Positions 11,431-19,901 of a DNA stretch of 52,154 nucleotides are shown piece after piece (position 1 is the stretch's first letter; each line of letters opens with the position of its first letter). The stretch comes from a bacterium. Its GTDB lineage: Bacteria > Auribacterota > JABMQX01. The stretch lies in contig JAUYEE010000233.1 in NCBI GenBank assembly GCA_030691545.1, positions 1-52,154 on the forward strand, written 5' to 3'. A program made the position numbers and the translations under genes. The notes beneath the pieces were generated by a model, which made no database searches, was not told the origin of the DNA, and saw nothing but the letters and a program-made list of their open reading frames with translations.

Positions 11431-14400
11431 TCAGCGAACTTCGATTCGGTAGAACTTGCGGCTGGAGCTCGTATCGGGATCGCTCCAAACGGTTGTCTCA
11501 CCTCCGGACGGAACCGTCTCTTGCTCGGTCCAAGAGCCCCCGAGCAGGTCATCGCAGGACCAGACGGTGTAGATGTCTCCGGCACGGCTTGTCCAGGTGA
11601 GCCGGCTGCCGCCTGCCTGTACGACCTCCGTAATCTTGAACGGGAAGGAACCGTACTCGTAAGCCCCCATGTCCACCGTGCCTTTCCAGATGCGAGGATT
11701 GCCGTCCAAGTCAACCGCTTCCCACATCCACTGCTCATTCTTCCCCCCGTCTATGCATGGCGAATCCGACAGCAGGCGGTAGTCATTGTCCTCATATGTA
11801 TCGGGGTCATCATCGGGGCCGTCCGGATCGGCGAACAGCGGATCGTCGGCGATGTTTCCCTCGCCGCCACCGGCCCAATCCAGGATGCAGGAATAGGCGG
11901 GGACGCTCGACCCATAGAGTTGGGCGCCCTGCGGCGCCGCGTTTCGCCAGATGATACAGTTGCCGATTGCGCCATAGCAGTCATCCAGCCCGCCACCGCT
12001 TGATTCCGCGGAGTTGCCCGTTATCGTGTTGTTCTGGATCGTGCCCTCGCAGTAGTCCAGCCCGCCGCCGAGTTCTGCCCTGTTGCCAGTTATCGTATTG
12101 TTCTGGATCGTGCCGGGGCACCAATACAGCCCGCCGCCGTACTCTCCCGCCGAGTTGCACGTTATTGTGTTGTTCTGGATCGTGCCCTCGCAGCAGGCCA
12201 CCCCTCCGCCGGCGGATTGAGCGGAGTTGCGGACGATGCTGTTGTTGTGGACCGTGCCGTTGCAGAAGTAAAGGCCACCACCGTCCTCCGCCGCGAAGTT
12301 GCCCGTTATCGCATTGTTCTGAATCGTGCCGTGGCACCCCTCGAGCCCTCCACCCGCAGCCCATGGGCCCGGGGCCACGTTGTCAGCGATCGTGTTGTTC
12401 TGAATCAGCGCATCGCAGTCGTGAAGTCCGCCACCGACACCATGTGCCGCATTCCCGGTTATGGTGTTACTATCGATTCTTCCGTGGCAGCCAGACAGTC
12501 CCCCACCGTAATGCGCGGAATTGCCCGAGATTTCGTTGTTGCGAATCATGCCGTCGCAGTCAGCAAGTCCGCCACCCACGCCCAGCGGCCCGGGAACTGT
12601 ATTATCAACAATGGAGTTGTTTTGAATTGTGCCATCGCAATCAAGGACCCCGCCGCCCCGGGCATGGAACGAGTCTGCCGACGTGGAGCTTGCAGAGATC
12701 GTGTTGTCTTCGATCAGGCCGTGGCAGAACGCCAGACCTCCGCCGCCCTGTTCCGCAGAGTTCAGTGAGATGTTACAGCCGCGAATGGTACCGTCGCAAA
12801 GAGCGATTCCTCCGCCCCGGCCTGCGGAGTTAAACGTAACCACGTTGTCGCAGATGGTCGCGCGCGTATGCCTACCGCGCGTGCCGCCGCGAATTCCACC
12901 GCCGAGGCCTGCCCTGCCATTGCGGATGGTGAAGCCCGCGAGCACGCATGCGGGGGTTTCGCTTCCCTCAAACGAAACAGCCGGCCCTGCCCCGCCACCA
13001 TCAATTACGACCTCTCCAAGCGACCGCTCCCAGTTGGGATCCGCGTACCCGGAGTTGCGCAGAACGACATCGGTGGGGCAAAACCGGACGTTCTCCTGGT
13101 AGACTCCGGGTTCCACGTTGATCACCTCGCCCTTCACAGCCAGACACAGCGCTTCCTGAATCGTGGGAGTCCCGGAAGGCACGTGTGCTGACCTGGGCGG
13201 TGTGAGGGACATTGGGTCACTGCCACGTAGCAGTTCCAGGCCATCGCGAAGGCCATCCCCGTCGGAATCATCGTTGTTGGGGTCGGTTGGGGCGGGAGCA
13301 AGTGACCGCTCCGTCCCATCGGACAGTAGGTCCCCGTCGGAATCGGCGCAAGAGCTGAACTCGTAGCACCCGATATCCACACGGTCGCCCCAGAGCCTGC
13401 AATTGCCGTCCAGGTCGCGCTGCGGCCAGGCAAACCAGTAGAAATTCGCCCCGGCATTTATGCAGGGTGACCCTTCTTTCAAGCGGTAGTCGCCACTCTT
13501 CGAGTCAACGAATCGCGGGTCCTCGGAAATGTTCCCCTCGCCGCCCCTTTCCCAGTCCTGGATGCAGCTGAATGACGGAAGGGGTGAATAGGGGATCTGC
13601 CATCTTGGCACCCGGATGGTATTCCCCCAGACCACGCAATTTACTATGCTGCCGTAACACGCCGAAATCCCCTCCCCGGAGTTGTCAGCGATCGTATTGT
13701 TCAAGATGGTTCCACCGCAGAAAGAAAGACCTGCGCCCGATTCCCCCGCCGTATTGCCCGCAATCAGGTTGTTCTGAATCGTCCCATCGCACTCCCCCAG
13801 TCCCCCGCCGTCTTCGGAAGACTCGTTGCCGATAATCCGATTGTTCATGATCGTGCCATCGCAATCATACAGTCCGGCGCCGCAGATCCCGGCCCAGTTT
13901 CCCCTGATAATGTTGTTCTCGATCATGCCGTCACAGTAGCACAAGCCGCCCCCGTTCTCCCGGCCGGCAAGCCCGATCACATTGTTACATGTTATCACAT
14001 TGTTTTCGATGGTGGCATGACAGGGACGACCCTGCGTGCCCCCGAGGACGCCCGGTCCCCCATTCGTGATCGTGAAGCCGGAGAGGGTGCACGTTTCGTT
14101 TTCAGTGCCGGAGAAGGTGACGACGGAGCCGGATTGGTTGCCGTCAATAATCGTGTTGGCGACGACGGTTGAGTCGAGAGGGTCTGTGCTTGTGAGGGTG
14201 ATGTTCTTGCCGTTGAACTTGATGTTTTCGATGTAAGTGCCTTCGGCGACGAGGACAGTGTCGCCATTGGACGAGGCGTCAATCCCCTCTTGGATGGTCT
14301 TGAGTGCGTTCTCCCAGGATGTGCCGTCGCCTGAGGCAGGAACTGAGCCGTCCACATGCCACGTTACGCCGGACGCTGAGAAGAAAGAGAAGAATGCGAA

Positions 14401-14433
14401 TAGGAGTGCGGTCAGCAAGAAAACTCTGTTCAT
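11431..14433 (-). CDS. Secreted right-handed beta-helix protein with duplicated choice-of-anchor Q modules and a cysteine ladder
   Basis: A 1000-residue exported protein. The start is chosen at 14433 because GGAGG precedes it and a signal peptide follows (hydrophobic residues 4-19); the frame is open further upstream without either. There are two homologous halves. Each starts with TIQE-type helix caps (about 35-150 and 415-510), continues with beta-helix coils of 23-27 residues of the form G-x-I-x-N-N-x-I-x-x-N...GGGL-x-x-C, and closes with an SPCI-x-G...DLDGN...GxYE segment typical of choice-of-anchor Q proteins. The halves are joined by a calcium-binding thrombospondin-3-like linker (DSDGD, DSDGDG, about 360-415). 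About 17 coils carry a Cys at the same place. The last 68 residues form a small beta module like the C-terminus of the protein at 394-5253. The role is probably surface polysaccharide binding or lyase-like; no catalytic residue is assigned. Confidence 0.85.
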   Translation of the reverse strand: MNRVFLLTALLFAFFSFFSASGVTWHVDGSVPASGDGTSWENALKTIQEGIDASSNGDTVLVAEGTYIENIKFNGKNITLTSTDPLDSTVVANTIIDGNQSGSVVTFSGTENETCTLSGFTITNGGPGVLGGTQGRPCHATIENNVITCNNVIGLAGRENGGGLCYCDGMIENNIIRGNWAGICGAGLYDCDGTIMNNRIIGNESSEDGGGLGECDGTIQNNLIAGNTAGESGAGLSFCGGTILNNTIADNSGEGISACYGSIVNCVVWGNTIRVPRWQIPYSPLPSFSCIQDWERGGEGNISEDPRFVDSKSGDYRLKEGSPCINAGANFYWFAWPQRDLDGNCRLWGDRVDIGCYEFSSCADSDGDLLSDGTERSLAPAPTDPNNDDSDGDGLRDGLELLRGSDPMSLTPPRSAHVPSGTPTIQEALCLAVKGEVINVEPGVYQENVRFCPTDVVLRNSGYADPNWERSLGEVVIDGGGAGPAVSFEGSETPACVLAGFTIRNGRAGLGGGIRGGTRGRHTRATICDNVVTFNSAGRGGGIALCDGTIRGCNISLNSAEQGGGGLAFCHGLIEDNTISASSTSADSFHARGGGVLDCDGTIQNNSIVDNTVPGPLGVGGGLADCDGMIRNNEISGNSAHYGGGLSGCHGRIDSNTITGNAAHGVGGGLHDCDALIQNNTIADNVAPGPWAAGGGLEGCHGTIQNNAITGNFAAEDGGGLYFCNGTVHNNSIVRNSAQSAGGGVACCEGTIQNNTITCNSAGEYGGGLYWCPGTIQNNTITGNRAELGGGLDYCEGTIQNNTITGNSAESSGGGLDDCYGAIGNCIIWRNAAPQGAQLYGSSVPAYSCILDWAGGGEGNIADDPLFADPDGPDDDPDTYEDNDYRLLSDSPCIDGGKNEQWMWEAVDLDGNPRIWKGTVDMGAYEYGSFPFKITEVVQAGGSRLTWTSRAGDIYTVWSCDDLLGGSWTEQETVPSGGETTVWSDPDTSSSRKFYRIEVR

Positions 14434-14570
14434 ATCGGCATCCTCCATTCTGTCGGGTCTCCTAACCCGAGGTCCCATCGTTCCCACTCCCTCGAAGGCT
14501 ACCACAAGCGTGCATTGGGAATCCACGAAAAATGAAAGGCTCCCGCAACCCGTCAGTTTCCGGGAGAACT

Positions 14571-14640
14571 CACCACAGAGAGCGCAAAGGGCGCGGACAG
14601 GGAAGGAGCGATAACCACAAACACACAAAGGCACGAAGCC
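14571..14640. repeat. Intergenic CACCACAGAGAGCGC-type repeat
   Basis: CACCACAGAGAGCGC at 14571-14585 matches CACCGCAGAGAGCGC at 23024-23038 in 14 of 15 positions. A second phrase, AACCACAAACACACAAAGGC (14613-14632), follows. It lies in the divergent space between the beta-helix gene and the DUF1080 gene. The remainder of that 377-base space holds only the promoter at 14720-14748. Confidence 0.55.
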
Positions 14641-14719
14641 CCCTGCTCCCCGGCTGGCGTGGTATCTTCGCGGGGAGATGCGGCAAGACACGTGACGACC
14701 AGTCCCCCGAGGCAATGGC

Positions 14720-14748
14720 TTGCAACGTGCAGCCTCTCCAGGCATAAT
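14720..14748 (+). promoter_or_regulatory. Predicted sigma70 promoter of the DUF1080-dehydrogenase pair
   Basis: TTGCAA at 14720-14725 and CATAAT at 14743-14748 are 17 bases apart. A transcription start near 14755 leaves a leader of about 56 bases. Confidence 0.55.
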
Positions 14749-14810
14749 GTCTGTTAGGTGAGCGCGTGACCGGACGCCAGTCGAAACCCGAGGGAAAAAA
14801 AGGAGCGCGC

Positions 14811-15629
14811 ATGAACAGGATCTCGTGCATTGCTTATGTAGTGGTTGCAGGAGGGCTTCTCGTCGCTCTGCACATTCAGGCATCGGAGGAGCATCCGGGG
14901 CTGGTGTATGCGAAGGATGGGTCGGGTGTTTACGGGTACAAGGACACGCCGATTCTTCCGTGGTGCGGTTGTCTTGTTCACGACCCGGACCGCCCTGCGC
15001 CAGCGAGGATTGATCCCGGCGAGCCGAGCACCCAGGACAAAGTGGGCACAGCTCCGTCGGATGCGATTGTCTTGTTCGACGGCAAGGAAGTGTCGCAGTG
15101 GGAGCCGTCTGAATGGAAGATCGTGGACGGCTGCCTGGAAGCTGTCGGCGGCAGCAGATTGGTGACGAAGGAGAAGTTCGGCGATTTCCAACTGCACTTG
15201 GAATGGCAGGCGCCCGACCCGCCTCGCGGCGACCGGTTCGACCGCGGAAACAGCGGCGTCCTCATCATGGGTCAGTTCGAGGTGCAGATTTTTGATTCCT
15301 ACACGGAGAAGATTTATCCGGACGGGCAAGCCGCTGCCATTTATGGGCAGACGCCTCCGTTGGTGAACGCCTGCCGCAAACCGGGCGAATGGCAGAGTTT
15401 CGACATCATTTTCTCGGCGCCGGTGTTCAAGTTCGGAGGGCTTGTGAAGCCAGCGACCGTCACCGTGCTCCACAACGGCGTGCTCGCCCATCACAATCAG
15501 GAAATCATGGGGAAAACGGGTCACCGAATCCTTCCTTATTACGGCCCACTGCCGGAGAAGATGCCCTTCGAGTTAGGAGCACATAACAATCCGGTTCGTT
15601 TTCGCAACATCTGGATTCGGCCACTTTGA
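14811..15629 (+). CDS. Exported DUF1080 protein, probable 3-keto-glycoside hydrolase
   Basis: A 272-residue protein. The start at 14811 has AGGAG six bases upstream and is followed by a signal peptide (hydrophobic about 6-20, ending near HIQAS). Residues about 80-270 form the concanavalin-like DUF1080 fold with its usual landmarks: IVLFDGKEVSQWE, WKIVDGCLEA, GNSGVLIMGQFEVQIFDS and the closing FRNIWIRPL. An extra segment at about 25-75 (YGYKDTPILPWC) precedes it and is typical of one subgroup. Several DUF1080 proteins have been shown to cleave 3-keto-glycosides after oxidation at C3 by a Gfo/Idh/MocA dehydrogenase. Such a dehydrogenase is encoded 24 bases downstream and is also exported, which supports that role. 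A pure binding role is possible. Confidence 0.85.
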   Translation: MNRISCIAYVVVAGGLLVALHIQASEEHPGLVYAKDGSGVYGYKDTPILPWCGCLVHDPDRPAPARIDPGEPSTQDKVGTAPSDAIVLFDGKEVSQWEPSEWKIVDGCLEAVGGSRLVTKEKFGDFQLHLEWQAPDPPRGDRFDRGNSGVLIMGQFEVQIFDSYTEKIYPDGQAAAIYGQTPPLVNACRKPGEWQSFDIIFSAPVFKFGGLVKPATVTVLHNGVLAHHNQEIMGKTGHRILPYYGPLPEKMPFELGAHNNPVRFRNIWIRPL

Positions 15630-15653
15630 CAACGTTTTCACGGAGGGAAACAA

Positions 15654-16964
15654 ATGAGCCAACCGAGAAGAATCTCACGACGTTGCTTCCTGAAACAGGC
15701 TGCGACAGCGTTCGCCGTAGGCGCCGCAGGGCCGTACATTCTTTCGCCGGGGGTGTTGGGAGCCGCTGGAAAACCGGGAGCAAATGACCGCATCATCGTC
15801 GGAGTGATTGGTATTGGCAATCGTGCTCGGCAACTCTCGAAGTTCGTGTGCAAGGACCTGAAGGAGGCGCAGATTGTCGCCGCCGCTGATTGCTATATCA
15901 AGCGGATGGAAGAAGCCGCGGAGATTCGCAAAGCAAAATGGGCCGATTTCTCGACGACCGAATGGAAATGCTACCAGGACTACCGCAAGATGTTCGACGC
16001 GGAGAAGCTGGACGCTGTCATCGTCGGCACGCCGGACCACGGTCGCGTTCTCCCCTGCATCCGCGCCTGTCAGGCGGGTCTGGACATTTACGCCGAGAAA
16101 CCTCTCACGCTGACGATTGCCGAGGGGCGCGTCCTGGTCAATGCCGTGCGCAAGTACAAGCGGGTCTTCCAGGTCGGCTCGCAGCAGCGCTCGATGGAGA
16201 TGAACCGCTTCGCCTGTGAACTTGTTCGCACGGGTAAGCTCGGCAAAATCAAGTATGTCCAGGGTATCTGCTATCCGGGACCGAAGCGATACACGGGTCT
16301 CCCCGAACAGCCCATTCCCGAGGGCGATGACTGGGACATGTGGCAGGGACAGGCGCCTGCTCGACCGTTCAACCGCGAGCTTCAGTTCGCCTGGATGCAG
16401 TGGCGGAGCTACTCTGGCGGCGAGATGACCAACTGGGGCGCCCACGGCTGCGACCAGGTCCAGTGGGCATTGGGAATGAGTGAGTCGGGACCGGCCGAGA
16501 TATGGCCCATCAGCGAAGGCCCCTCTGGCAAGGTCGGGATGCGCTACGCGAACGGCGTCGAGGTCCGATATGAGATCAGCGAGGGACCCTGGGGCGGCGC
16601 CATTTTCGTGTGTGAGGATGCGAAAATCACAATTGACCGGAATACTTTCACGACCGACCCGCCGGATGCCGTCAAGGACCGCCCGGATGCCGCGATGGCG
16701 AAAATCTGGGAAGGGCCGGATTGGGACGCGACGCTGCATATCAAGAACTGGCTGGATTGCATCAAGACGCGCGAGAAGCCGATCGCAGACGTGGAGATCG
16801 GTCATCGTTCGATCAGCATTTGCCACCTGGCAAACATCGCACGCGAGGTTGGTCGAAAGCTTCGCTGGGACCCCGAGAAGGAAATCTTCATCGGCGACGA
16901 CGAGGCGAATACCCTCCTCGACCGCCCAAAGAGAAAAGGCTACGAACTGCCAAATGCGGTTTGA
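15654..16964 (+). CDS. Tat-exported Gfo/Idh/MocA-family oxidoreductase
   Basis: A 436-residue NAD(P)-dependent sugar dehydrogenase. The N-terminus has a twin-arginine signal (RRCFLKQA), so the enzyme is exported folded, presumably with its cofactor bound. The Rossmann motif GVIGIGNRAR lies at about 45-54. The family signature EKPLTLTIAEGRVLV (about 147-161) contains the Lys of the EKP motif. The C-terminal half (about 190-430) is the alpha/beta substrate domain, with NWGAHGCDQVQWAL probably carrying the catalytic His/Asp residues. Family members oxidise sugar hydroxyls such as myo-inositol C2 or glucoside C3. Next to a DUF1080 gene and in one apparent operon with it, the best guess is C3 oxidation of a glycoside in the periplasm. 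GGAGGG lies a few bases before the ATG. Confidence 0.9.
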   Translation: MSQPRRISRRCFLKQAATAFAVGAAGPYILSPGVLGAAGKPGANDRIIVGVIGIGNRARQLSKFVCKDLKEAQIVAAADCYIKRMEEAAEIRKAKWADFSTTEWKCYQDYRKMFDAEKLDAVIVGTPDHGRVLPCIRACQAGLDIYAEKPLTLTIAEGRVLVNAVRKYKRVFQVGSQQRSMEMNRFACELVRTGKLGKIKYVQGICYPGPKRYTGLPEQPIPEGDDWDMWQGQAPARPFNRELQFAWMQWRSYSGGEMTNWGAHGCDQVQWALGMSESGPAEIWPISEGPSGKVGMRYANGVEVRYEISEGPWGGAIFVCEDAKITIDRNTFTTDPPDAVKDRPDAAMAKIWEGPDWDATLHIKNWLDCIKTREKPIADVEIGHRSISICHLANIAREVGRKLRWDPEKEIFIGDDEANTLLDRPKRKGYELPNAV

Positions 16965-16996
16965 TCAATCAAGCGGCCGCAGCGGCGGATTAACCG

Positions 16997-17125
16997 TCGA
17001 GAACGCAGAGGGCACGGAGAGGGAGAGGCGGACAGCATAACAGGATGCTCAGGATGGTCTTCGATGTCCCGTTAATCCTCAGAGTCCTGCGAGGGTGTCT
17101 TAGCGTTCTTCGCGTCTTTGCAGGA
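16997..17125. repeat. Intergenic GCAGAGGGCACGGAGAGG / TTCTTCGCGTCTTTGC repeat
   Basis: Two phrases of the same style as the repeats at 14571 and 23024: GAACGCAGAGGGCACGGAGA at 17000-17019, and TAGCGTTCTTCGCGTCTTTG near 17101-17120. They are arranged roughly inverted, with about 80 bases between. No gene is supported in 16965-17310 apart from this repeat and the promoter at 17162. Confidence 0.45.
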
Positions 17126-17161
17126 AGCCTCCTCTCCTGCCCGCGGAGGGACATGTCGCGG

Positions 17162-17189
17162 TTGACTTCGCTCAAAAGTTCACGATAAT
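17162..17189 (+). promoter_or_regulatory. Predicted sigma70 promoter of the nucleotidyltransferase pair
   Basis: TTGACT at 17162-17167 and GATAAT at 17184-17189 are separated by 16 bases. This is one of the best promoter matches in the window. The transcript would start near 17196. Confidence 0.6.
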
Positions 17190-17310
17190 AGCAGTCGAAT
17201 AGAACAATGCGGCGATTTCCGATGGAAGAGTCGAGGATTTTCGGCGCTTGAATAGGCAAGGAGAGAAAACCCCTGCGACTCGCAGTTCGGCCCACTATTT
17301 GAGACCTTTG

Positions 17311-17775
17311 ATGGACCTGCTGGAGGAACTGACACATCTGCTACGGCGACTTGAGGACGAGCGCGTTGAGTACGCTCTTTGCGGCGGTCTGGCGATGGCC
17401 ATCTACGCTTTCCCACGGGCAACCCTCGACATTGACATCATGATTGAGCCGGAGTCGCTGGCGACGGTCAAGGCGTTAGCGAAGGACTTGGGCTTTTCCG
17501 TTGATGTCGGGCTACTGGAATTCAAGGAAGGGGCAATCCGGATATACCGTTTGACGAAGCTCCCGGCAGGTTCTCCGGACGCACTTGTCCTTGACCTTGT
17601 TCTGGTCACCGCTCAGATTAAGGAGGTGTGGGACGACAGGCGGCGGCTTGAGTGGGAAGGGGGCACGCTCTCGGTAGTATCGCCGCGGGGGCTTATCACG
17701 CTGAAGTCCATGCGCAACAGCGGACAGGACCGGGACGACATTGAGCATCTGAGGAGCATCCTCGATGAAGACTGA
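17311..17775 (+). CDS. Nucleotidyltransferase-fold protein, possibly one half of a toxin-antitoxin-like pair
   Basis: A 154-residue minimal nucleotidyltransferase. The pattern GGLAMAIYAFPRATLDIDIMI (about 26-46) contains the GG motif and the DxD (DID) metal ligands of the DNA polymerase beta superfamily. A third acidic residue is probably in ALVLDLVLV. The C-terminal RGLITLKSMRNSGQDRDDIEHL matches the end of this family (DUF6036-like or AbiEii-like). The start is uncertain: ATG 17311 has no good ribosome site, and a TTG at 17248 in the same frame would add 21 residues. The gene overlaps a 51-codon ORF by 11 bases. Relatives transfer nucleotides to RNA, antibiotics or protein; no substrate can be named here. 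Confidence 0.75.
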   Translation: MDLLEELTHLLRRLEDERVEYALCGGLAMAIYAFPRATLDIDIMIEPESLATVKALAKDLGFSVDVGLLEFKEGAIRIYRLTKLPAGSPDALVLDLVLVTAQIKEVWDDRRRLEWEGGTLSVVSPRGLITLKSMRNSGQDRDDIEHLRSILDED

Positions 17776-17920
17776 TATGAGTCCTCAGGGGATCACCAAG
17801 CGGTTAAAGCAGACGAGCGAGCTTCGCCGTCTTTGCATTGCCCTCGCCGGGAAGAGGCTTCGAGCAGCGTCGCAAATGCGCGCGGACCGGAGGGCGCGCG
17901 GGGCATCGCCTCCTCAGTGA
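17765..17920 (+). CDS. Small basic protein overlapping the nucleotidyltransferase
   Basis: A 51-codon ORF starts inside the end of the nucleotidyltransferase gene (11-base overlap). It begins [16 protein letters not shown] and continues [14 protein letters not shown], then turns very basic. The first 30 residues would make an amphipathic helical hairpin ([12 protein letters not shown]). Overlap of this kind implies translational coupling. I recall small SELRxLCxxL-type proteins encoded right after nucleotidyltransferases of this family, so I think it is real, but I cannot confirm that without a search. A partner, inhibitor or substrate role for the neighbour is possible. Confidence 0.55.
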   Translation: MKTDMSPQGITKRLKQTSELRRLCIALAGKRLRAASQMRADRRARGASPPQ

Positions 17921-18054
17921 CATGGTTGCGGATTCTTGCAGGAATCGCAGTCGGATGGAGTGACCTGGGGGGTTCTGAAGGAGGATACTTATCTCCGGTG
18001 TACTATGGGCCTCAGCAGCCATTGCTACGCCTTGCACGTGAGGAGAACAAATCA

Positions 18055-18357
18055 ATGGCAAAACTCGGCACAGAAAAAAATCCCGCGATATTTCGAGTCC
18101 AAACAGAAGAACGATTGATGGAAATTGCGGCCATCTGCCAGGAAAATGACTGGAAGTTCATCGGAGGTTTAGAACCAGACAAGCCTGAAGACATTACGGA
18201 TGTGGAATATCTCTTGAACCCCGAAGCATTTGACTCCGAACCGAGGGGAGGGCGTTCAGGTCACATGCCCGTTGTAAAGAGTGAACCGGATATTGCCAGA
18301 AACGACCCATGTCCCTGCGGGAGCGGCAAGAAATACAAGAAATGCTGCGGAAGGTGA
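18055..18357 (+). CDS. Small SEC-C metal-binding protein (PBPRA1643 type)
   Basis: A 100-residue protein. The C-terminus, [18 protein letters not shown], is the zinc-binding SEC-C motif ([13 protein letters not shown]), the same motif as at the end of SecA. The N-terminal part ([25 protein letters not shown]...[24 protein letters not shown]) matches a small family known as PBPRA1643-type SWIM/SEC-C proteins. Its function is unknown; binding of zinc and possibly of ribosome or chaperone partners is inferred from the motif. AGGAG lies ten bases upstream of the ATG. The frame is open further upstream, but the family starts here. It lies alone between the nucleotidyltransferase pair and a convergent reductase gene. 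Confidence 0.85.
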   Translation: MAKLGTEKNPAIFRVQTEERLMEIAAICQENDWKFIGGLEPDKPEDITDVEYLLNPEAFDSEPRGGRSGHMPVVKSEPDIARNDPCPCGSGKKYKKCCGR

Positions 18358-18581
18358 TGGAACTCTCCCCAAGTTTGCCTGATGACATTTGTTTTGGGCG
18401 GATTAGTCAATTCCGGAGCCTCCGTCTGAGGCGCTGGCGGCAAGGGCTGCGAGGAGTCTCTGGGAGAATGCGGCGTCTGACCTCACCTTGGAGGATTGGA
18501 CCGAGAGGGACAATTGACATCTCACGCGGGTCCGACCCCCCAGGAGAGCAAGGCTGGGCGCAAAATGACTCCGTTGTTTCA

Positions 18582-19565
18582 CTATGTGACGGGGCGGCCG
18601 TAGAGGGTGTGCCAGCTTGGATTGCCGGTCAGGAGGTCCATGCCGCGGCGATAGAGGTCGAACGTTTCTTCTTCGGATAGCGGTTGAGCCTTCGCGACGG
18701 TCGCGGCAGCTCTTTCGAGTTCGGCGACGCCTCCCATTCCGATGACTGCGCAGGATACGCCGGCTATCGAGAGCGCATATCGAATCGCCAGTTCGTAGCA
18801 CTCTTCTGGCAGTTGAAACCCTTTGCCTCCGGGACCGGCTCCGCCGAGAACCTTCATGGCAGCCAGCCCAAGATTCTGCTGTCGCGCGCGGCACCACACT
18901 TTGTTCTCAAAATCGTACGTGTGCTGAGCGACGAAGTTCACGGCATTCATCAGAACATCAATTTCGTGGTACTCGAGCACCCGATGAAAACGTGACGGGT
19001 AATGATGTCCGCTGGCGCCGATGAACCGAATGACTCCTTGCTTTTTTGCCTCGCGCAGGGCCCCAAGCGCCCCTTTGTCCCCGAGAGCGAAATTTAGGTC
19101 GGCGAATATGTCCTCGCTGCCGATGCTGTGTATATGAACCAGGTCGAGGCGGTCGGTCTGGAGGCGCTTCAGGCTCTGTCGTAGCAGCCGCCATGTGCCT
19201 TCGTAGGAAGGCTCTTCGGTTTTTGTCACTAAGAATATCTTGTCCCGAATTTCCTTGATGGTCTGCCCCATCTTCTCTTCGGCATTACCGTAATTCGGCG
19301 CGGTGTCAATGTACGTGACCCCCAATTCAACGGCTCGGTGAAGAGTGGCTGCCGAATCGTCCACACTCATCCGCTCCGTCCCGAAAATCCAGCATCCCAC
19401 GCCCAGCCGCGAGACTTTCTCGCCGGTCCGCCCGAGAATTCCCTGAGGCATCTTCGCCTTTACCGCGGACGACACGTCTGTTGTTTCGCTTGCCACACGA
19501 GTGATTGGCAAAGCGAGCATCCCACCCGCCGCCACTGTTCCCTTAATGAACTCACGACGATTCAT
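18582..19565 (-). CDS. Tat-exported aldo/keto reductase
   Basis: A 327-residue oxidoreductase. The start is ATG 19565, preceded by GGAGG; a GTG two codons earlier overlaps that site and is rejected. A twin-arginine signal (NRREFIKG) begins the protein. The AKR barrel follows from about residue 40 (LGRTGEKVSRLGVGCWIFG). The catalytic set is visible: Asp in YIDTAPNYG, Tyr in the same motif, Lys in FLVTKT and His in DLVHIHS. The NADPH-binding end is GASGHHYP...NFVAQH and VIGMGGVAELERAA. AKRs reduce carbonyls of sugars or aldehydes with NADPH; an exported one, like the Tat dehydrogenase at 15654, fits periplasmic keto-sugar metabolism. It stands alone and converges with the SEC-C gene. Confidence 0.88.
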   Translation of the reverse strand: MNRREFIKGTVAAGGMLALPITRVASETTDVSSAVKAKMPQGILGRTGEKVSRLGVGCWIFGTERMSVDDSAATLHRAVELGVTYIDTAPNYGNAEEKMGQTIKEIRDKIFLVTKTEEPSYEGTWRLLRQSLKRLQTDRLDLVHIHSIGSEDIFADLNFALGDKGALGALREAKKQGVIRFIGASGHHYPSRFHRVLEYHEIDVLMNAVNFVAQHTYDFENKVWCRARQQNLGLAAMKVLGGAGPGGKGFQLPEECYELAIRYALSIAGVSCAVIGMGGVAELERAAATVAKAQPLSEEETFDLYRRGMDLLTGNPSWHTLYGRPVT

Positions 19566-19801
19566 AGTCACCTCCGGTTCAATTCAGTGTTCGCAGGGAT
19601 TCGGCTGCCGTTTTCGCAAGTGGACTCCGAACGTATGGGTTTTCTCCTTCCTCTTCAGAAGGACTTTGTACCTGCCGTAGAAACCTCTGAGACGAAGCGC
19701 GCCGTCCGTTTGCTTTCCAAATCATCGCCAATTGCCCTCGTTGACTCCTTGTCTCGACCTATCGTCTCATGCGAACAGCAGCGTAGCGAATTCCTTTTCG
19801 A

Positions 19802-19829
19802 TTGACAAGATGCGCCCCTCCGTTAGAGA
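19802..19829 (+). promoter_or_regulatory. Possible promoter of the mutarotase gene
   Basis: A consensus TTGACA at 19802-19807 is followed after 16 bases by a weak TAGAGA (19824-19829). The rest of the 336-base divergent space between the reductase and mutarotase genes shows nothing else. Confidence 0.3.
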
Positions 19830-19901
19830 CTATTCCTGCAAGTACCGAAGATATTTGTGGTTCAACACAATGTCAGTTTCATCTGAAGGAGGGTATTCGT
19901 T

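Noticed and set aside
11980..12900. Regular DNA repetition that could be taken for a CRISPR array
   Set aside because: Units of 69-81 bp are imperfect, have no unique spacers of constant length, and translate in one frame into beta-helix coils.
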